In this document: positions 1-8,637 of the stretch, in pieces | Layout of the letters: each line of letters begins with the position of its first letter | Position numbering within the stretch: the first letter of the stretch is position 1 | Translations under genes and position numbers: made by a program | Source of the DNA: CAZDYP01 sp964509505 | GTDB taxonomy: Bacteria > Chloroflexota > Anaerolineae > JACRMK01 | Reading direction: 5' to 3' | Assembly: GCA_964509505.1 (NCBI GenBank) | Contig: CAZDYP010000054.1 | Location: 1 to 26,889 of the forward strand | DNA length: 26,889 bases | Notes under the pieces: generated by a model | The model's database searches: none | Told to the model about the DNA's origin: nothing | Seen by the model: only the letters and a program-made list of their open reading frames with translations

Positions 1-2790
1 GCGAATGGCGCGGTCATCAGTGTAGCGGTCAATGGGGTGACGCAGATTAGCGCCAGCGATAGCACGTTTGCGAGCGGGGAGGTAGGCGTGTGGGCGTATC
101 AACCGAGTGGCGCAGGGCTGCAACGGTTCGACAATTTCAATGTGCAGGTGCTGGGTGTGGAGAACACGCCGACGGCGACGGTGACGAACCCGAACACGAA
201 CACGCCAACCCCGACCCGCACGCCGACAGCGACGAACACGGCAACAAATACAAATACACCGACGCCCACACCTATACCAACCAATACGCCAACGAACACA
301 GCAACACCAATGTCAACCAATACACCGACGCTCACACCGACAGCGACCAGCACAGCAACGCGCACGCCAACGCCGCCGATTACTCCCACACCAACTATTA
401 CACCAACTGCAACGAACACGGCAACGCCAACTCGCACGCCGACGACGACGAACACGACAACAGCGACGAACACACCAACGCGCACACCAACTCCTACTTA
501 CGACCTCATTCCTCGTCCACCTTCTATGACGCCTAGAGCGACTCCCACTCCGAGCGCGACAAACACACCAACACCAACCCGCACGCCAATTCCGCCGACT
601 AGCACACTGACTCCCACGCCTACCGCTATCCCTGTCACGGGGACCAACACACCAACCATTGCTCCATATCCTTTGCCTAATCTACCAAACGCCTCTGCAC
701 TAGCGGCAACTGCTACACCGACGCGTGCTGCCTATCCCCTTCCAAACATACCGAAAAGCACAGCGACTTCCATCTCTATCACAACTCAAGTGACACGCAT
801 CGAACGCGCAAAACCCATCTACACACCCATTGGTTCACCGCGTCGGGAAGACACCATCATGGTCACCTTCGGTGCTAACGGTTCAGCCAACTTCCAACCA
901 CTCTCGCTGCACTCAGGGCATCCTTATCCAAAGATCATCAAATCAGGCGCGCCTCAACCTCGCAGGCCACTACCAACTCCGCAAACACCCAAAGTATCGC
1001 CTTCTGCATCGGCACAGCCATCCAACTATTCACCTGCCAGTGCTACGGTTGATCTGGTGAATAATTGGCAGCGTGAATTGAGCGATAGCGTTTACACTTA
1101 CTTCCCCGACTATCCTTGCATTACTTGGGATCAAAATGACGATGGCATTACACGCACCTGGAGTTACGCCGACTACAAATATTTAAGCGACCCTTATGCT
1201 GCGTGGCCGGCTAAAGGTGGGGAAGATGGTATTGCGCCCACAGCCGGCAATGACTCTTATCCCGCCAATCTGTATAGCTGGCTTTATTGCGGCCCCTTCA
1301 ACCTTAGCGATGCGCAAAACTTTATGGCGCAGTATGCGCTATGGCTCAACATCCTCGACCCGAATGATCGTTTCTATTTTGGCATCTCGACAGATGGCAC
1401 AAACTTCAGTTGGGAATTTCTGAGCGGGCCAATCACCATGACTTGGCATACCCGAACATATTTCTTCCCAGAAGTTAAAGGCATCAATGGCGTTTATTTG
1501 GCTTGGGTTTTCATCAGCGACGATAACGGCGAGGCAGCCCCAGGTCCATGGTTGGATGATCTCAGGGCGTGGAAATATAGCAACCCGTCGCTGGATTGCA
1601 TCAGCAACGAACCCGACCCCGACCTCAACGATCTCAGTCTGCACAAAGGCGTGAAGTTGCCTCCCTATGAACAGAGCGGAGCTGACTACTTTCCTGTGAT
1701 TCGCTCTGGCGAAATCAATGCGCTGCAAAACTTGGCTGATTCCAACGCCAAATGGGTACGCCTGACTTTCCAACAACAATACGGCAACGTGGACATGCAA
1801 GCCTACGACATCATGGTGGACTCGTTGTGTGCAGCAGGCATGCGTGTGCTTGGTCTAGTGAATAATGAAACACTCGTGCGACAGGATTTCGACAACGCAA
1901 ATGCAGCTGCGGCATACCGCCAAGAGTTTACGGACCAAGTGCGCTTTCTTGTGAAGCACTTTCAGCGACGCATCAAGTACTGGGAGGTCTGGAATGAACC
2001 CAATTTTGGGAGCGGGACTGTTCCTCCAGAACTATATGCTCCTTTGCTAAAAGACACCTACAACACCATCAAACAAATCAGCACGACTAATCAAGTGCTG
2101 TTCGGTGGCTTGGCGAGTGCCTGGAACAATTCACAAGCCTATTTGGGGGTAGTCTATCAAAATCTTGGCACAGACAGCCCATTTGATTTGATGGCGATTC
2201 ATCCTTACGCTAAACCAATAGCGAATCTCAGTCAGTCAACATACCTTGCCCCGCATGTGTACATGCATCTTGAAGATCCGCCAGAAATGAATCGCTTGGC
2301 AGGTGACAACAACATCCTCGGCAAGTTTGTTAGAGAGATGAATCCAAGAGGGGATGGCGGCAAACATATCTGGATTACCGAAATCGGTTGGAACAGCGGC
2401 TTGGGCGACAATAGGCTCTCATGTGAAGATGTCAGAGCCGTTGGCCGCTTCGAACAGGCTCTACACCTGAAAAGCGGTTTTGATATTCTGTTCAAAGAGA
2501 TACCTAATGAGGGCGTCGCCTCACGAGTCAAAAAGGCATTCTGGTATCAATATCGGGACGTGGCCATTCCATGGCCACAAGTGTGCGGCACCTTACCGCC
2601 CCCACCCGGTGGTCAAATCATCTGGTGGTATGGGCTCTATGACGGCAACAACCCGCCCACTGCCAAACTCGTTCAATGTGCGTTCCAGCATTATCCCGCC
2701 GTTTGCCCTAACGTGCGGCGAGCCTTTATACCCAACCTCATGTCAGGGGACTCATCTGCTGCTTCACAGCCCACGCAATCAGCCAAGTAA
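1..2790 (+). CDS. Secreted multidomain glycoside hydrolase (clan GH-A, GH39/GH5-like), 5' partial
   Basis: The reading frame is open from base 1, so the true start lies upstream; a GTG at 37 is only an internal codon. Counting codons from base 1, residues 1-50 look like the end of a LamG/concanavalin-type beta-sandwich. Residues about 56-215 are a long Thr/Pro/Asn-rich linker. About 345-525 form a second probable beta-sandwich, and about 540-910 a TIM-barrel hydrolase. The barrel carries WEVWNEPN, with E666 as probable acid/base, and ITEIGWNS, with E794 as probable nucleophile. Both are hallmarks of clan GH-A retaining enzymes. The linker indicates an exported polysaccharide-active enzyme; the substrate cannot be read from sequence. 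It lies 15 bp upstream of a propeller lipoprotein with a good ribosome site, so the two are probably co-transcribed. Exact GH family is uncertain. Confidence 0.85.
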   Translation, partial: ANGAVISVAVNGVTQISASDSTFASGEVGVWAYQPSGAGLQRFDNFNVQVLGVENTPTATVTNPNTNTPTPTRTPTATNTATNTNTPTPTPIPTNTPTNTATPMSTNTPTLTPTATSTATRTPTPPITPTPTITPTATNTATPTRTPTTTNTTTATNTPTRTPTPTYDLIPRPPSMTPRATPTPSATNTPTPTRTPIPPTSTLTPTPTAIPVTGTNTPTIAPYPLPNLPNASALAATATPTRAAYPLPNIPKSTATSISITTQVTRIERAKPIYTPIGSPRREDTIMVTFGANGSANFQPLSLHSGHPYPKIIKSGAPQPRRPLPTPQTPKVSPSASAQPSNYSPASATVDLVNNWQRELSDSVYTYFPDYPCITWDQNDDGITRTWSYADYKYLSDPYAAWPAKGGEDGIAPTAGNDSYPANLYSWLYCGPFNLSDAQNFMAQYALWLNILDPNDRFYFGISTDGTNFSWEFLSGPITMTWHTRTYFFPEVKGINGVYLAWVFISDDNGEAAPGPWLDDLRAWKYSNPSLDCISNEPDPDLNDLSLHKGVKLPPYEQSGADYFPVIRSGEINALQNLADSNAKWVRLTFQQQYGNVDMQAYDIMVDSLCAAGMRVLGLVNNETLVRQDFDNANAAAAYRQEFTDQVRFLVKHFQRRIKYWEVWNEPNFGSGTVPPELYAPLLKDTYNTIKQISTTNQVLFGGLASAWNNSQAYLGVVYQNLGTDSPFDLMAIHPYAKPIANLSQSTYLAPHVYMHLEDPPEMNRLAGDNNILGKFVREMNPRGDGGKHIWITEIGWNSGLGDNRLSCEDVRAVGRFEQALHLKSGFDILFKEIPNEGVASRVKKAFWYQYRDVAIPWPQVCGTLPPPPGGQIIWWYGLYDGNNPPTAKLVQCAFQHYPAVCPNVRRAFIPNLMSGDSSAASQPTQSAK

Positions 2791-2805
2791 TGACAGGAGG
2801 CTCGC

Positions 2806-4041
2806 ATGAGGCGTCTGTTTATACAATTAAGCAGTTTGCTCTGGTTGTGTGGGAGCGTGGTCAGTTGCGTGGCCACGCCGACCCCGCCACCCACGCCGCG
2901 CATCCCTGAAGTGTTGGCGACGATACCCATACGCTATGGCAACGATTCGGTGATCGTCAACCCGCGCACCGGCTATGTCTATGTCAGCAACGACAGTGAC
3001 TTCGGTTATGTAACCGTTCTGAAAGGCACCGAACGCGTGACAGGGCTTTCCACGAAAGGCGGATCAAGTCTTGATCTTGGACAGAAAATGGCGGTGGACG
3101 AAACCAACGGCTGGGTGTATGTGCTGAACCGTCATAGCAACAGTGTTGCGGTCATTCGCGGCACGGAGGTCATCACGACCATCAATACTTTTGGTCACCT
3201 GCCTGTTGCGGTTGCGGTTGAACCGCGCAGCCATTGGGCTTATATCGTGAGCGAATATGGCAAAGACCCGCGAATCGCCAAAGATATTCTTGAGGGCACC
3301 GTGACAGTGATCAAGGGTCAGCAAGTCATTGGCAACATCAAACTAGGGCGCGTTTTGCTCACCCGTGTCATTGCCGACCCTGTGAACGGTTATGTCTATA
3401 CAGGCGGCACCAATGGTAACTTCTTCGTGCTTAAAGGGCTGGAAAAAATCGCGGAAATCGAGCAGGTTAAAATTGGAGGAACCATTGATTCTATTAAAAT
3501 GATAGATGTCAATCCCCAAACGGGTGAAGTCTATGTATTAGGCGCATTCGCTGAAGTGCGGCGGTTCAAGGCGGGCAAATTACTAGATAGTGTGAATCTT
3601 CAGGGCAGTGAACCCAAAACTCCTTATTTGCAAAATTTGCGCGTCCATCCACAGATGGGTAATGTCTATGTTGTGGATCAGAGAGCAAATACGGTCATCG
3701 TCCTCCGTGACATGAAAGAAATCGCGCGCCTCCCGGTCGGCAAAAGCCCACTCAAGATGGAAATTGATCCGTTGACGGGCAATGTCTATGTCGCTAACTT
3801 CGATGATAGCACTGTGAGTGTGATTCAAGGCACTGAAGTTATCGCAACCATTAAAGTTGGACTGTATCCTTATGGTATCGCCGTCAACCCTGCAAACGGT
3901 TGGGTCTATACCTCTAACCATATCGATGGCACCGTCTCCGTCCTCGGCTACCCCCCACCCAACTACACCCCACCCGCACCGACCCAAGCACCCACCGCAC
4001 CCACCGCGCCGACGCGAGCGCCAACAAGACCATATCCATAG
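2806..4041 (+). CDS. YncE-like beta-propeller lipoprotein, copy 1
   Basis: This is a 411-residue protein with a lipoprotein signal peptide: basic start, hydrophobic stretch and lipobox VVSC, with C21 as the lipidated residue. The body is built of repeated blades with the pattern VNP.TG.VYV / V..GTEVI.T..VG, such as VDETNGWVYV and DPLTGNVYVANF. These are YVTN/YncE-type seven-blade propeller repeats. A short Pro/Thr/Ala tail ends the protein. The start is fixed by AGGAGG at 2795-2800, five bases before the ATG. It follows the hydrolase closely. Propellers of this class bind ligands or other proteins and are not expected to be enzymes, so a role in binding the hydrolase substrate or product, or as an accessory factor at the cell surface, is an inference from the pairing only. 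Confidence 0.88.
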   Translation: MRRLFIQLSSLLWLCGSVVSCVATPTPPPTPRIPEVLATIPIRYGNDSVIVNPRTGYVYVSNDSDFGYVTVLKGTERVTGLSTKGGSSLDLGQKMAVDETNGWVYVLNRHSNSVAVIRGTEVITTINTFGHLPVAVAVEPRSHWAYIVSEYGKDPRIAKDILEGTVTVIKGQQVIGNIKLGRVLLTRVIADPVNGYVYTGGTNGNFFVLKGLEKIAEIEQVKIGGTIDSIKMIDVNPQTGEVYVLGAFAEVRRFKAGKLLDSVNLQGSEPKTPYLQNLRVHPQMGNVYVVDQRANTVIVLRDMKEIARLPVGKSPLKMEIDPLTGNVYVANFDDSTVSVIQGTEVIATIKVGLYPYGIAVNPANGWVYTSNHIDGTVSVLGYPPPNYTPPAPTQAPTAPTAPTRAPTRPYP

Positions 4042-4933
4042 CACGGTGTCGGTGTTAGTCAACCATGAGCTCTCCACACGCACCGATTACACCACCACCG
4101 CTGCCAGTTATCGGCAAATGTTTAACGCCAACGTCTCGCTGTTGGCGAAACACTTCAAGGGGCGCGTCAAGTATTGGGAAGTGTGGAATGAACCGAATGT
4201 TGATGAATTAGCAAAAATAGATACGCTCCTATATGCGCCTCTCTTGAACGATGCCTACAACACCATCAAACAAGTCACGCCAACGAACCAAGTTCTCTTC
4301 GGCGGTTTGGGCAGCCCTTGGTTCGATTCGCTCTTCTATTTGCGAGGAGTCTATGATGTTCCAGGTACAGCGAAGCCATTCGATATTTTTGCGCTTCATT
4401 CATACCCTCATGAGGTCTACGGAAAACCTCCCCAAACGTATATGCACCATCTGTCACAACTGCAAGAAGGTGACAAAACTGTTTTCGACAAGTTCATCAC
4501 GGAATTGATAGATCGTCAGGAGGGCTATAAAAAACTGTGGATTACCGAAATCGGTTGGAACAGCAACTCGAAACAGGACCCTACTGCTAACCCCAATTGC
4601 CGTGAAAATGTTGCCGTGACCCGGCTTGACCAGGCTCTATACCTCAAGCCCGGCTTCGACATCATCCGCACCGAAGTCAAAAACAACCCAGTGCAAAAAG
4701 TCTTCTGGTTTCAATACCGCGATACCAACAACGATAGAGCTTGTCTGCATCTGCCCGACACCAATGCGAGCTGGTGGTATGGGCTTTATGATGGTGATAG
4801 CCAACCCACCAAGACCGTGTTATGCGCGTTCCAAGCTTATCCTTTAGCCTGTGACCGCTTAAAGTCTGTATACATACCACTCATTACCCGAGAAGAACCA
4901 CCGATCCTACGGCCGTCAGCGCCCGATAAATAG
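4042..4933 (+). pseudogene. 5'-deleted second copy of the glycoside hydrolase
   Basis: From about 4055 the sequence encodes the C-terminal two thirds of the same hydrolase barrel as the gene at 1-2790, in a different frame from the preceding propeller gene. Both catalytic motifs survive: VWNEPN with Glu at 4190-4192, and ITEIGWNS with Glu at 4547-4549. The signal peptide, Thr/Pro linker, beta-sandwiches and first barrel strands are all missing, and homology to copy 1 begins around its residue 617. There is no ATG or Shine-Dalgarno at the junction; only GTG codons at 4046 and 4052 could start it, giving about 295 residues. Its stop codon overlaps the ribosome site of the next gene. An incomplete barrel without export signal is probably inactive, so it is called a pseudogene. 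A collapsed-repeat assembly error is an alternative. Confidence 0.75.
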
Positions 4934-4940
4934 GAGCCTT

Positions 4941-6143
4941 ATGCGAGCTTTGCCATTGTGGCTCAGATTGCTTTGGGTAGCTAGCTTGATTCTAAGCTGT
5001 CAGGCTACACCCTCTACCCCACGCGCGCCAGAAGTCTTGGCCCAAGTTGACATTGGGGGCTATGGCGGCTCAGGTGGTCACATTGTCGTCAATCGGCAGA
5101 CTGGTCAGGTCTATGTGACCCAACAAACCCGCTTCACCGTTTTCAAGGGTTTAGAAAAGGTCGCTGCCGTACGAACTCAAACTCGCGAAGTGAGAAGCAT
5201 GGCCATAGATGAAACCAGAGGTTGGGTTTATATCGTTCATTCTTATGAGGATGCGGTCAGCGTGATCAGTGGCACCCAAATCATCACCAAACTCACAACG
5301 GTAGGCAGCGCACCAAGAGATGTCACCATCGAACCCAAGAGCCGGCTAGCCTATGTTGTGAGCAGCCATCAAAAGAACATGTTCCCCAATGTCATTGAAG
5401 GTAATGTGACAGTCTTGGATGGCCCTCGGATTGTGGGGCGTCTATCGCTGGGTCCGGAGTTATTGACCCATGTGGCTGCCGACCCGGTCAATAGCTACAT
5501 CTACATTGGTGCGGCAGGAGGTATCGTTATTACTCTTAAAGACCTAAAAGAAGTCTCGCGCCATCAAGTCAAATACGGAGGTGTAGATCGCCCATTGATT
5601 GAAGCCATGGACGCCAACCCACGCACAGGTGAGGTTTATGTGCTAACTAGCTTTGGTCAGTTGACGCGCTTTCGCGAGGGTAAACCCACCGCTGAGGCTA
5701 AATTTTGGAAACAGCAACGGGACTCCATAAAAAATATGCGTGTGCACCCCAACACAGGTGATGTTTATTTGGTCAATATAGGAATGCGCGAAGTGATCGT
5801 CGTGCGCGACATGCAAGAAATCGCGCGCCTGCCCACCGGCAAAAGCCCGTTGAAAATGGTCATTGATCCACTCACAGGTAACGTCTATGTCGCTAACTTT
5901 GATGGCAATTCTGTGACGACGATTCACGGGACGGAAGTGCTGACCACCACCCAAGTCGGCTGGTATCCCTACGGCATCGGCGTCAATCCTGCCAACGGTT
6001 GGGTGTATGTCGCCAACATCAACGATGGCACCGTGTCGGTGTTGGGCTATCCTTCACCCAATTACACCCCACCCGCGCCGACCAAAGCACCTGTCGTTCC
6101 CCTTGCGCCCACACGAGCGCCGACGCCCAAGCCGTATCCATAG
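4941..6143 (+). CDS. YncE-like beta-propeller lipoprotein, copy 2
   Basis: This 400-residue protein is a paralogue of the lipoprotein at 2806-4041, alike along its whole length, with shared stretches such as IDPLTGNVYVANFD and DGTVSVLGYP near the C-terminus. The signal peptide ends in lipobox LILSC, with C20 as the predicted lipid attachment site. YVTN-type blades follow, then a Pro/Thr/Ala-rich tail. AGGAG at 4932-4936 overlaps the stop codon of the truncated hydrolase and lies four bases before the ATG, so translation is probably coupled to whatever reads through the remnant. The hydrolase-propeller order repeats that of the first pair, which shows that the unit was duplicated together. The propeller copy stayed intact while its partner decayed. 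Confidence 0.87.
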   Translation: MRALPLWLRLLWVASLILSCQATPSTPRAPEVLAQVDIGGYGGSGGHIVVNRQTGQVYVTQQTRFTVFKGLEKVAAVRTQTREVRSMAIDETRGWVYIVHSYEDAVSVISGTQIITKLTTVGSAPRDVTIEPKSRLAYVVSSHQKNMFPNVIEGNVTVLDGPRIVGRLSLGPELLTHVAADPVNSYIYIGAAGGIVITLKDLKEVSRHQVKYGGVDRPLIEAMDANPRTGEVYVLTSFGQLTRFREGKPTAEAKFWKQQRDSIKNMRVHPNTGDVYLVNIGMREVIVVRDMQEIARLPTGKSPLKMVIDPLTGNVYVANFDGNSVTTIHGTEVLTTTQVGWYPYGIGVNPANGWVYVANINDGTVSVLGYPSPNYTPPAPTKAPVVPLAPTRAPTPKPYP

Positions 6144-6165
6144 CACAGTGTCGGTCTTGGGCTAT
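6028..6165 (+). repeat. Direct repeat spanning the stop of propeller copy 2
   Basis: The 23 bases at 6028-6050, which encode the TVSVLGY segment, recur at 6143-6165 immediately after the stop codon with two mismatches, 115 bp downstream. The downstream copy is in another frame and would read TVSVLGYR then stop. A shorter version of the same word, CACGGTGTCGGTGTT, follows the stop of propeller copy 1 at 4042-4056, exactly where the truncated hydrolase begins. Confidence 0.75.
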
Positions 6166-6240
6166 CGGTGATACAATCCCACACCATACGCATCAGTGAG
6201 ACAACATCGCGTCAAACGACGACCAATTGGATGATCCGTT

Positions 6241-7182
6241 TCATATCCCCCTCACAAACCCTAACCCCTCTTTCTTCCTCACCAACGCCTTCGCAATCTC
6301 CGCGGCGATGCGCGCGTTGTTTTCGAGCAGCGCGATGTTGGCTTTCAATGTCGCGCCTTCACTGAGCGCAGACATGCGTGAGAGCAGGAACGGCGTGAGC
6401 TCACGCCCGCGAATGTGTTGTTGCTCGGCTTCATGCAACGCTTTGTCTAACACCGCTTGCGCCTTGTCTGCGGGCATCTCTGCTTCGGCAGGCACCGGAA
6501 CCGTCACCAACACCGCGCCTGCAAGGTCGAGCTCGCGCCGCGCCTTCAAGATTTTTGCAACCTCGTCGGCAGAATCAGCGCGCACATCCACAGGTAAACC
6601 ACTACTGCGCGCATAGAACGCGGGGAACTCATCGCATTGGTAACCGACGACGGTGACGCCATAAGTCTCCAACCATTCGCGCGTCGCAGGCAAATCGAGA
6701 ATGATCTTCGCGCCAGAGCACACGACGACCATCGGGATGCGCGCGAGCTCGGGCAAGTCCGCCGACACATCAGGCAAATCGCCGCGATGCACACCGCCAA
6801 TGCCGCCCGTGGCAAAGACACTGATGCCGACGCGCGCCGCGACCCATAGCGTTGTCGCCACCGTCGTTGCGCCATCCCACTCGCGCGCCAGCGCAATCGG
6901 CAAATCGCGGCGGCTGAGTTTATGCACATCGTCGCTCTCGGCGATGTGCTTGAGCTGTCCGTCGTCGAGCCCAACGTGGAACTTGCCGTTGAGCATGGCA
7001 ATCGTCGCGGGCAACGCGCCCGCTTCACGCACGATAGCTTCGAGGCGTTGCGCTGTCGTGAAATTATGCGGACGCGGTAAGCCGTGCGCGATGACGGTTG
7101 ATTCGAGCGCGACGATGGCTTTGCCCGTGGCGGCAGCGGCTTGAATTTCGGGTGAGAGTTGGAAAAGATTTTTCGTGCTCAT
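6241..7182 (-). CDS. psuG: Pseudouridine-5'-phosphate glycosidase
   Basis: The enzyme reversibly splits pseudouridine 5'-phosphate into uracil and ribose 5-phosphate, a cytoplasmic step of pseudouridine breakdown. The 313-residue product matches the usual family length of about 300-315 and carries family hallmarks: ALESTVIAHGLPRP with Glu27 near the N-terminus, the GISVFATGGIGGVHRG block, VVCSGAKIILDLPAT, and RGRELTPFLLSRM near the C-terminus. The ATG at 7182 (MSTKNLF) is preferred. The longer start at 7212 lies inside the terminator hairpin of the upstream gene and would add ten unlikely residues. No clear Shine-Dalgarno precedes it. The usual partner, a PfkB-type pseudouridine kinase, is not in the window. 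Confidence 0.93.
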   Translation of the reverse strand: MSTKNLFQLSPEIQAAAATGKAIVALESTVIAHGLPRPHNFTTAQRLEAIVREAGALPATIAMLNGKFHVGLDDGQLKHIAESDDVHKLSRRDLPIALAREWDGATTVATTLWVAARVGISVFATGGIGGVHRGDLPDVSADLPELARIPMVVVCSGAKIILDLPATREWLETYGVTVVGYQCDEFPAFYARSSGLPVDVRADSADEVAKILKARRELDLAGAVLVTVPVPAEAEMPADKAQAVLDKALHEAEQQHIRGRELTPFLLSRMSALSEGATLKANIALLENNARIAAEIAKALVRKKEGLGFVRGI

Positions 7183-7194
7183 ACGTTTACACAA

Positions 7195-7225
7195 AGACCC
7201 GAAGGGTTCCAAACTCTTCGGGTCT
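7195..7225 (-). terminator. Rho-independent terminator of the SPFH operon
   Basis: A 14-bp stem with one G-T/G-C variation (7195-7208 with 7212-7225) encloses a three-base loop. Read on the minus strand it is followed by TTTGTGT. It begins 17 bp after the stop of the SPFH gene at 7243 and ends 12 bases before the psuG ATG. It could therefore end the SPFH transcript or act as an attenuator for read-through into psuG. Confidence 0.75.
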
Positions 7226-7242
7226 CTTAGTCAGGCTAGCGT

Positions 7243-8478
7243 TTATTTTTTCACACCGGGCGGAGGTTGCGGCGGTAGTTGTGGCGCGGCAGCGGCTGTT
7301 GTAGCTGGAGGGGCGGGACTCGGCGGCGGCGCGACGTTTTGGAGGAACTGCATCATGTTGAACACCTCTAATGGAATCGAGCGATAGGCGCGTGTGTCCA
7401 TTGCCATATGCTCCAACATTTCCATGACGCGCAGCCACAACACCTGGGGAGCGCTGGCGCGCCGCGAGGCCATTTCTTTGAGGGTCTCTGCCAACAGCAC
7501 CAAGGCTTTGTGATGCGTCTCCGCGCGCACCTCGTGATGGGTCTCCATCGCCTTGATGCGACCTTCCGCGTTCACCCGTTGCGCTTCGTGGTACCAGTGC
7601 GCTCGCCAATCTTCAAAGCGTTGATCGGTCACGCCTTGCGCTTCGGGCTCATCGAATTTGAAGTTGGAGAAACGCAAACTGATCAGTTCTGCGCCCTGAT
7701 TCTGCAAAATTTTGGCCGCCGCCACTTCGGCTTCGCGCTGAATGCGTCGTCGCACGGACATGTCAGCGCGCGTCGTGACGCCGCTGGCTGTCGTGCTGAG
7801 CTCATCAAAGGTGTGAGTGCTGATGAAATCCGCGATTTCCCCGCTTGCCATCATCGCAATGCGATCAGCCCACACGGTTTGCTCGCCTTTGTCGTTGGTG
7901 ACGGGTAGCGGATAAACCGCTTTCCAAACCGCATCTTCAACATAGGTGTAGGGGCGCAATGGCTCGCGATGGCGGTGCAGCAACTTGGCTAGTCCGCTCG
8001 CAGGTTCAGCTTGAGCGGGCGACTCGGCTTGTTTGGCAATGACGCGAAACTCGAACGTGGCATCGAATTGAACGGGGATGCCGTCGCGCGTATAACTGGT
8101 GGTGGCAGCGGTGCGCACTTGCGGGCGCAAATCAACCGCGCCGCGCACGCGCTCGAAGCGATTCAACAGATGTAAGCCGCGTCCGACCACGCGCGTGAAG
8201 CGCCCAAATTTTTCGAGCACCGCAACGCTATCTTCATCTACCCATAGCTGATCAAAGCCTTTGCCCCCCATCAACCTGAGCCAAGGGGAGGAGTCCTCTG
8301 TGACGACGCCATGCTGCACAAATACGTAAGGTTTCGTCTCCTTACGTGTGTCATAAGCCTCGGCATCGAATAAGAGACGCCCGAAGGTCTCACCGCTGAG
8401 CAACACGACGAAAAATAATCCCAAATAGAGTATCAGAATCAACGGGAGCAACAGAGCGAACAACAAATTGGTGTCCAT
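7243..8478 (-). CDS. SPFH/band-7 domain membrane protein A
   Basis: This 411-residue protein starts with a hydrophobic segment (about residues 4-28), followed by a band-7/SPFH region (about 85-290) with typical patterns: VAVLEKFGRFTRVVGRGLHLL, then ATTSYTRDGIPVQFDATFEFRV. The latter is the stomatin/prohibitin signature of alternating strands. A charged, probably coiled-coil helix follows (about 270-340), then a Pro/Ala-rich tail. Such proteins oligomerise at membranes and organise protease, transport or lipid microdomains. No catalytic residues are expected. AAGGAG lies eight bases before the ATG. It is the second gene of a two-gene unit with another SPFH protein 159 bp upstream; the two may form a hetero-oligomer, as prohibitin-like HflK/HflC do, but they are not recognisable as HflK/HflC themselves. 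Confidence 0.85.
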   Translation of the reverse strand: MDTNLLFALLLPLILILYLGLFFVVLLSGETFGRLLFDAEAYDTRKETKPYVFVQHGVVTEDSSPWLRLMGGKGFDQLWVDEDSVAVLEKFGRFTRVVGRGLHLLNRFERVRGAVDLRPQVRTAATTSYTRDGIPVQFDATFEFRVIAKQAESPAQAEPASGLAKLLHRHREPLRPYTYVEDAVWKAVYPLPVTNDKGEQTVWADRIAMMASGEIADFISTHTFDELSTTASGVTTRADMSVRRRIQREAEVAAAKILQNQGAELISLRFSNFKFDEPEAQGVTDQRFEDWRAHWYHEAQRVNAEGRIKAMETHHEVRAETHHKALVLLAETLKEMASRRASAPQVLWLRVMEMLEHMAMDTRAYRSIPLEVFNMMQFLQNVAPPPSPAPPATTAAAAPQLPPQPPPGVKK

Positions 8479-8637
8479 AGCTATTCTCCTTGAGCCTCGG
8501 GTTCCTTCCTAACTAAAAGAAGCACATGCTGTTCGGCAATCGCGCACGGCGCGAAGGGCGCGTTAGAGAATGCGCCTCCGCCTTGTATCAGCGCGCCATT
8601 TCCTTGACGTGAGCGAAGGGGACTGAAGGGATTACGC

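Noticed and set aside
99..485. Open frames on the minus strand and in another plus frame opposite the Thr/Pro linker
   Set aside because: They are low-complexity translations of the linker repeats (Val/Gly and His/Asp/Asn runs), with no domain and no ribosome site.
3857..4041. Extension of the truncated hydrolase frame back into propeller copy 1
   Set aside because: The upstream 60 codons are only an alternative frame of the propeller gene; homology to the hydrolase begins after 4050.
7183..7212. Longer psuG start at 7212
   Set aside because: It falls within the terminator hairpin and adds residues absent from the family.
8479..8637. Small gene or structured RNA between the two SPFH genes
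   Set aside because: Only a five-base stem (GGCGC/GCGCC) and a Shine-Dalgarno are visible; no open frame with support.
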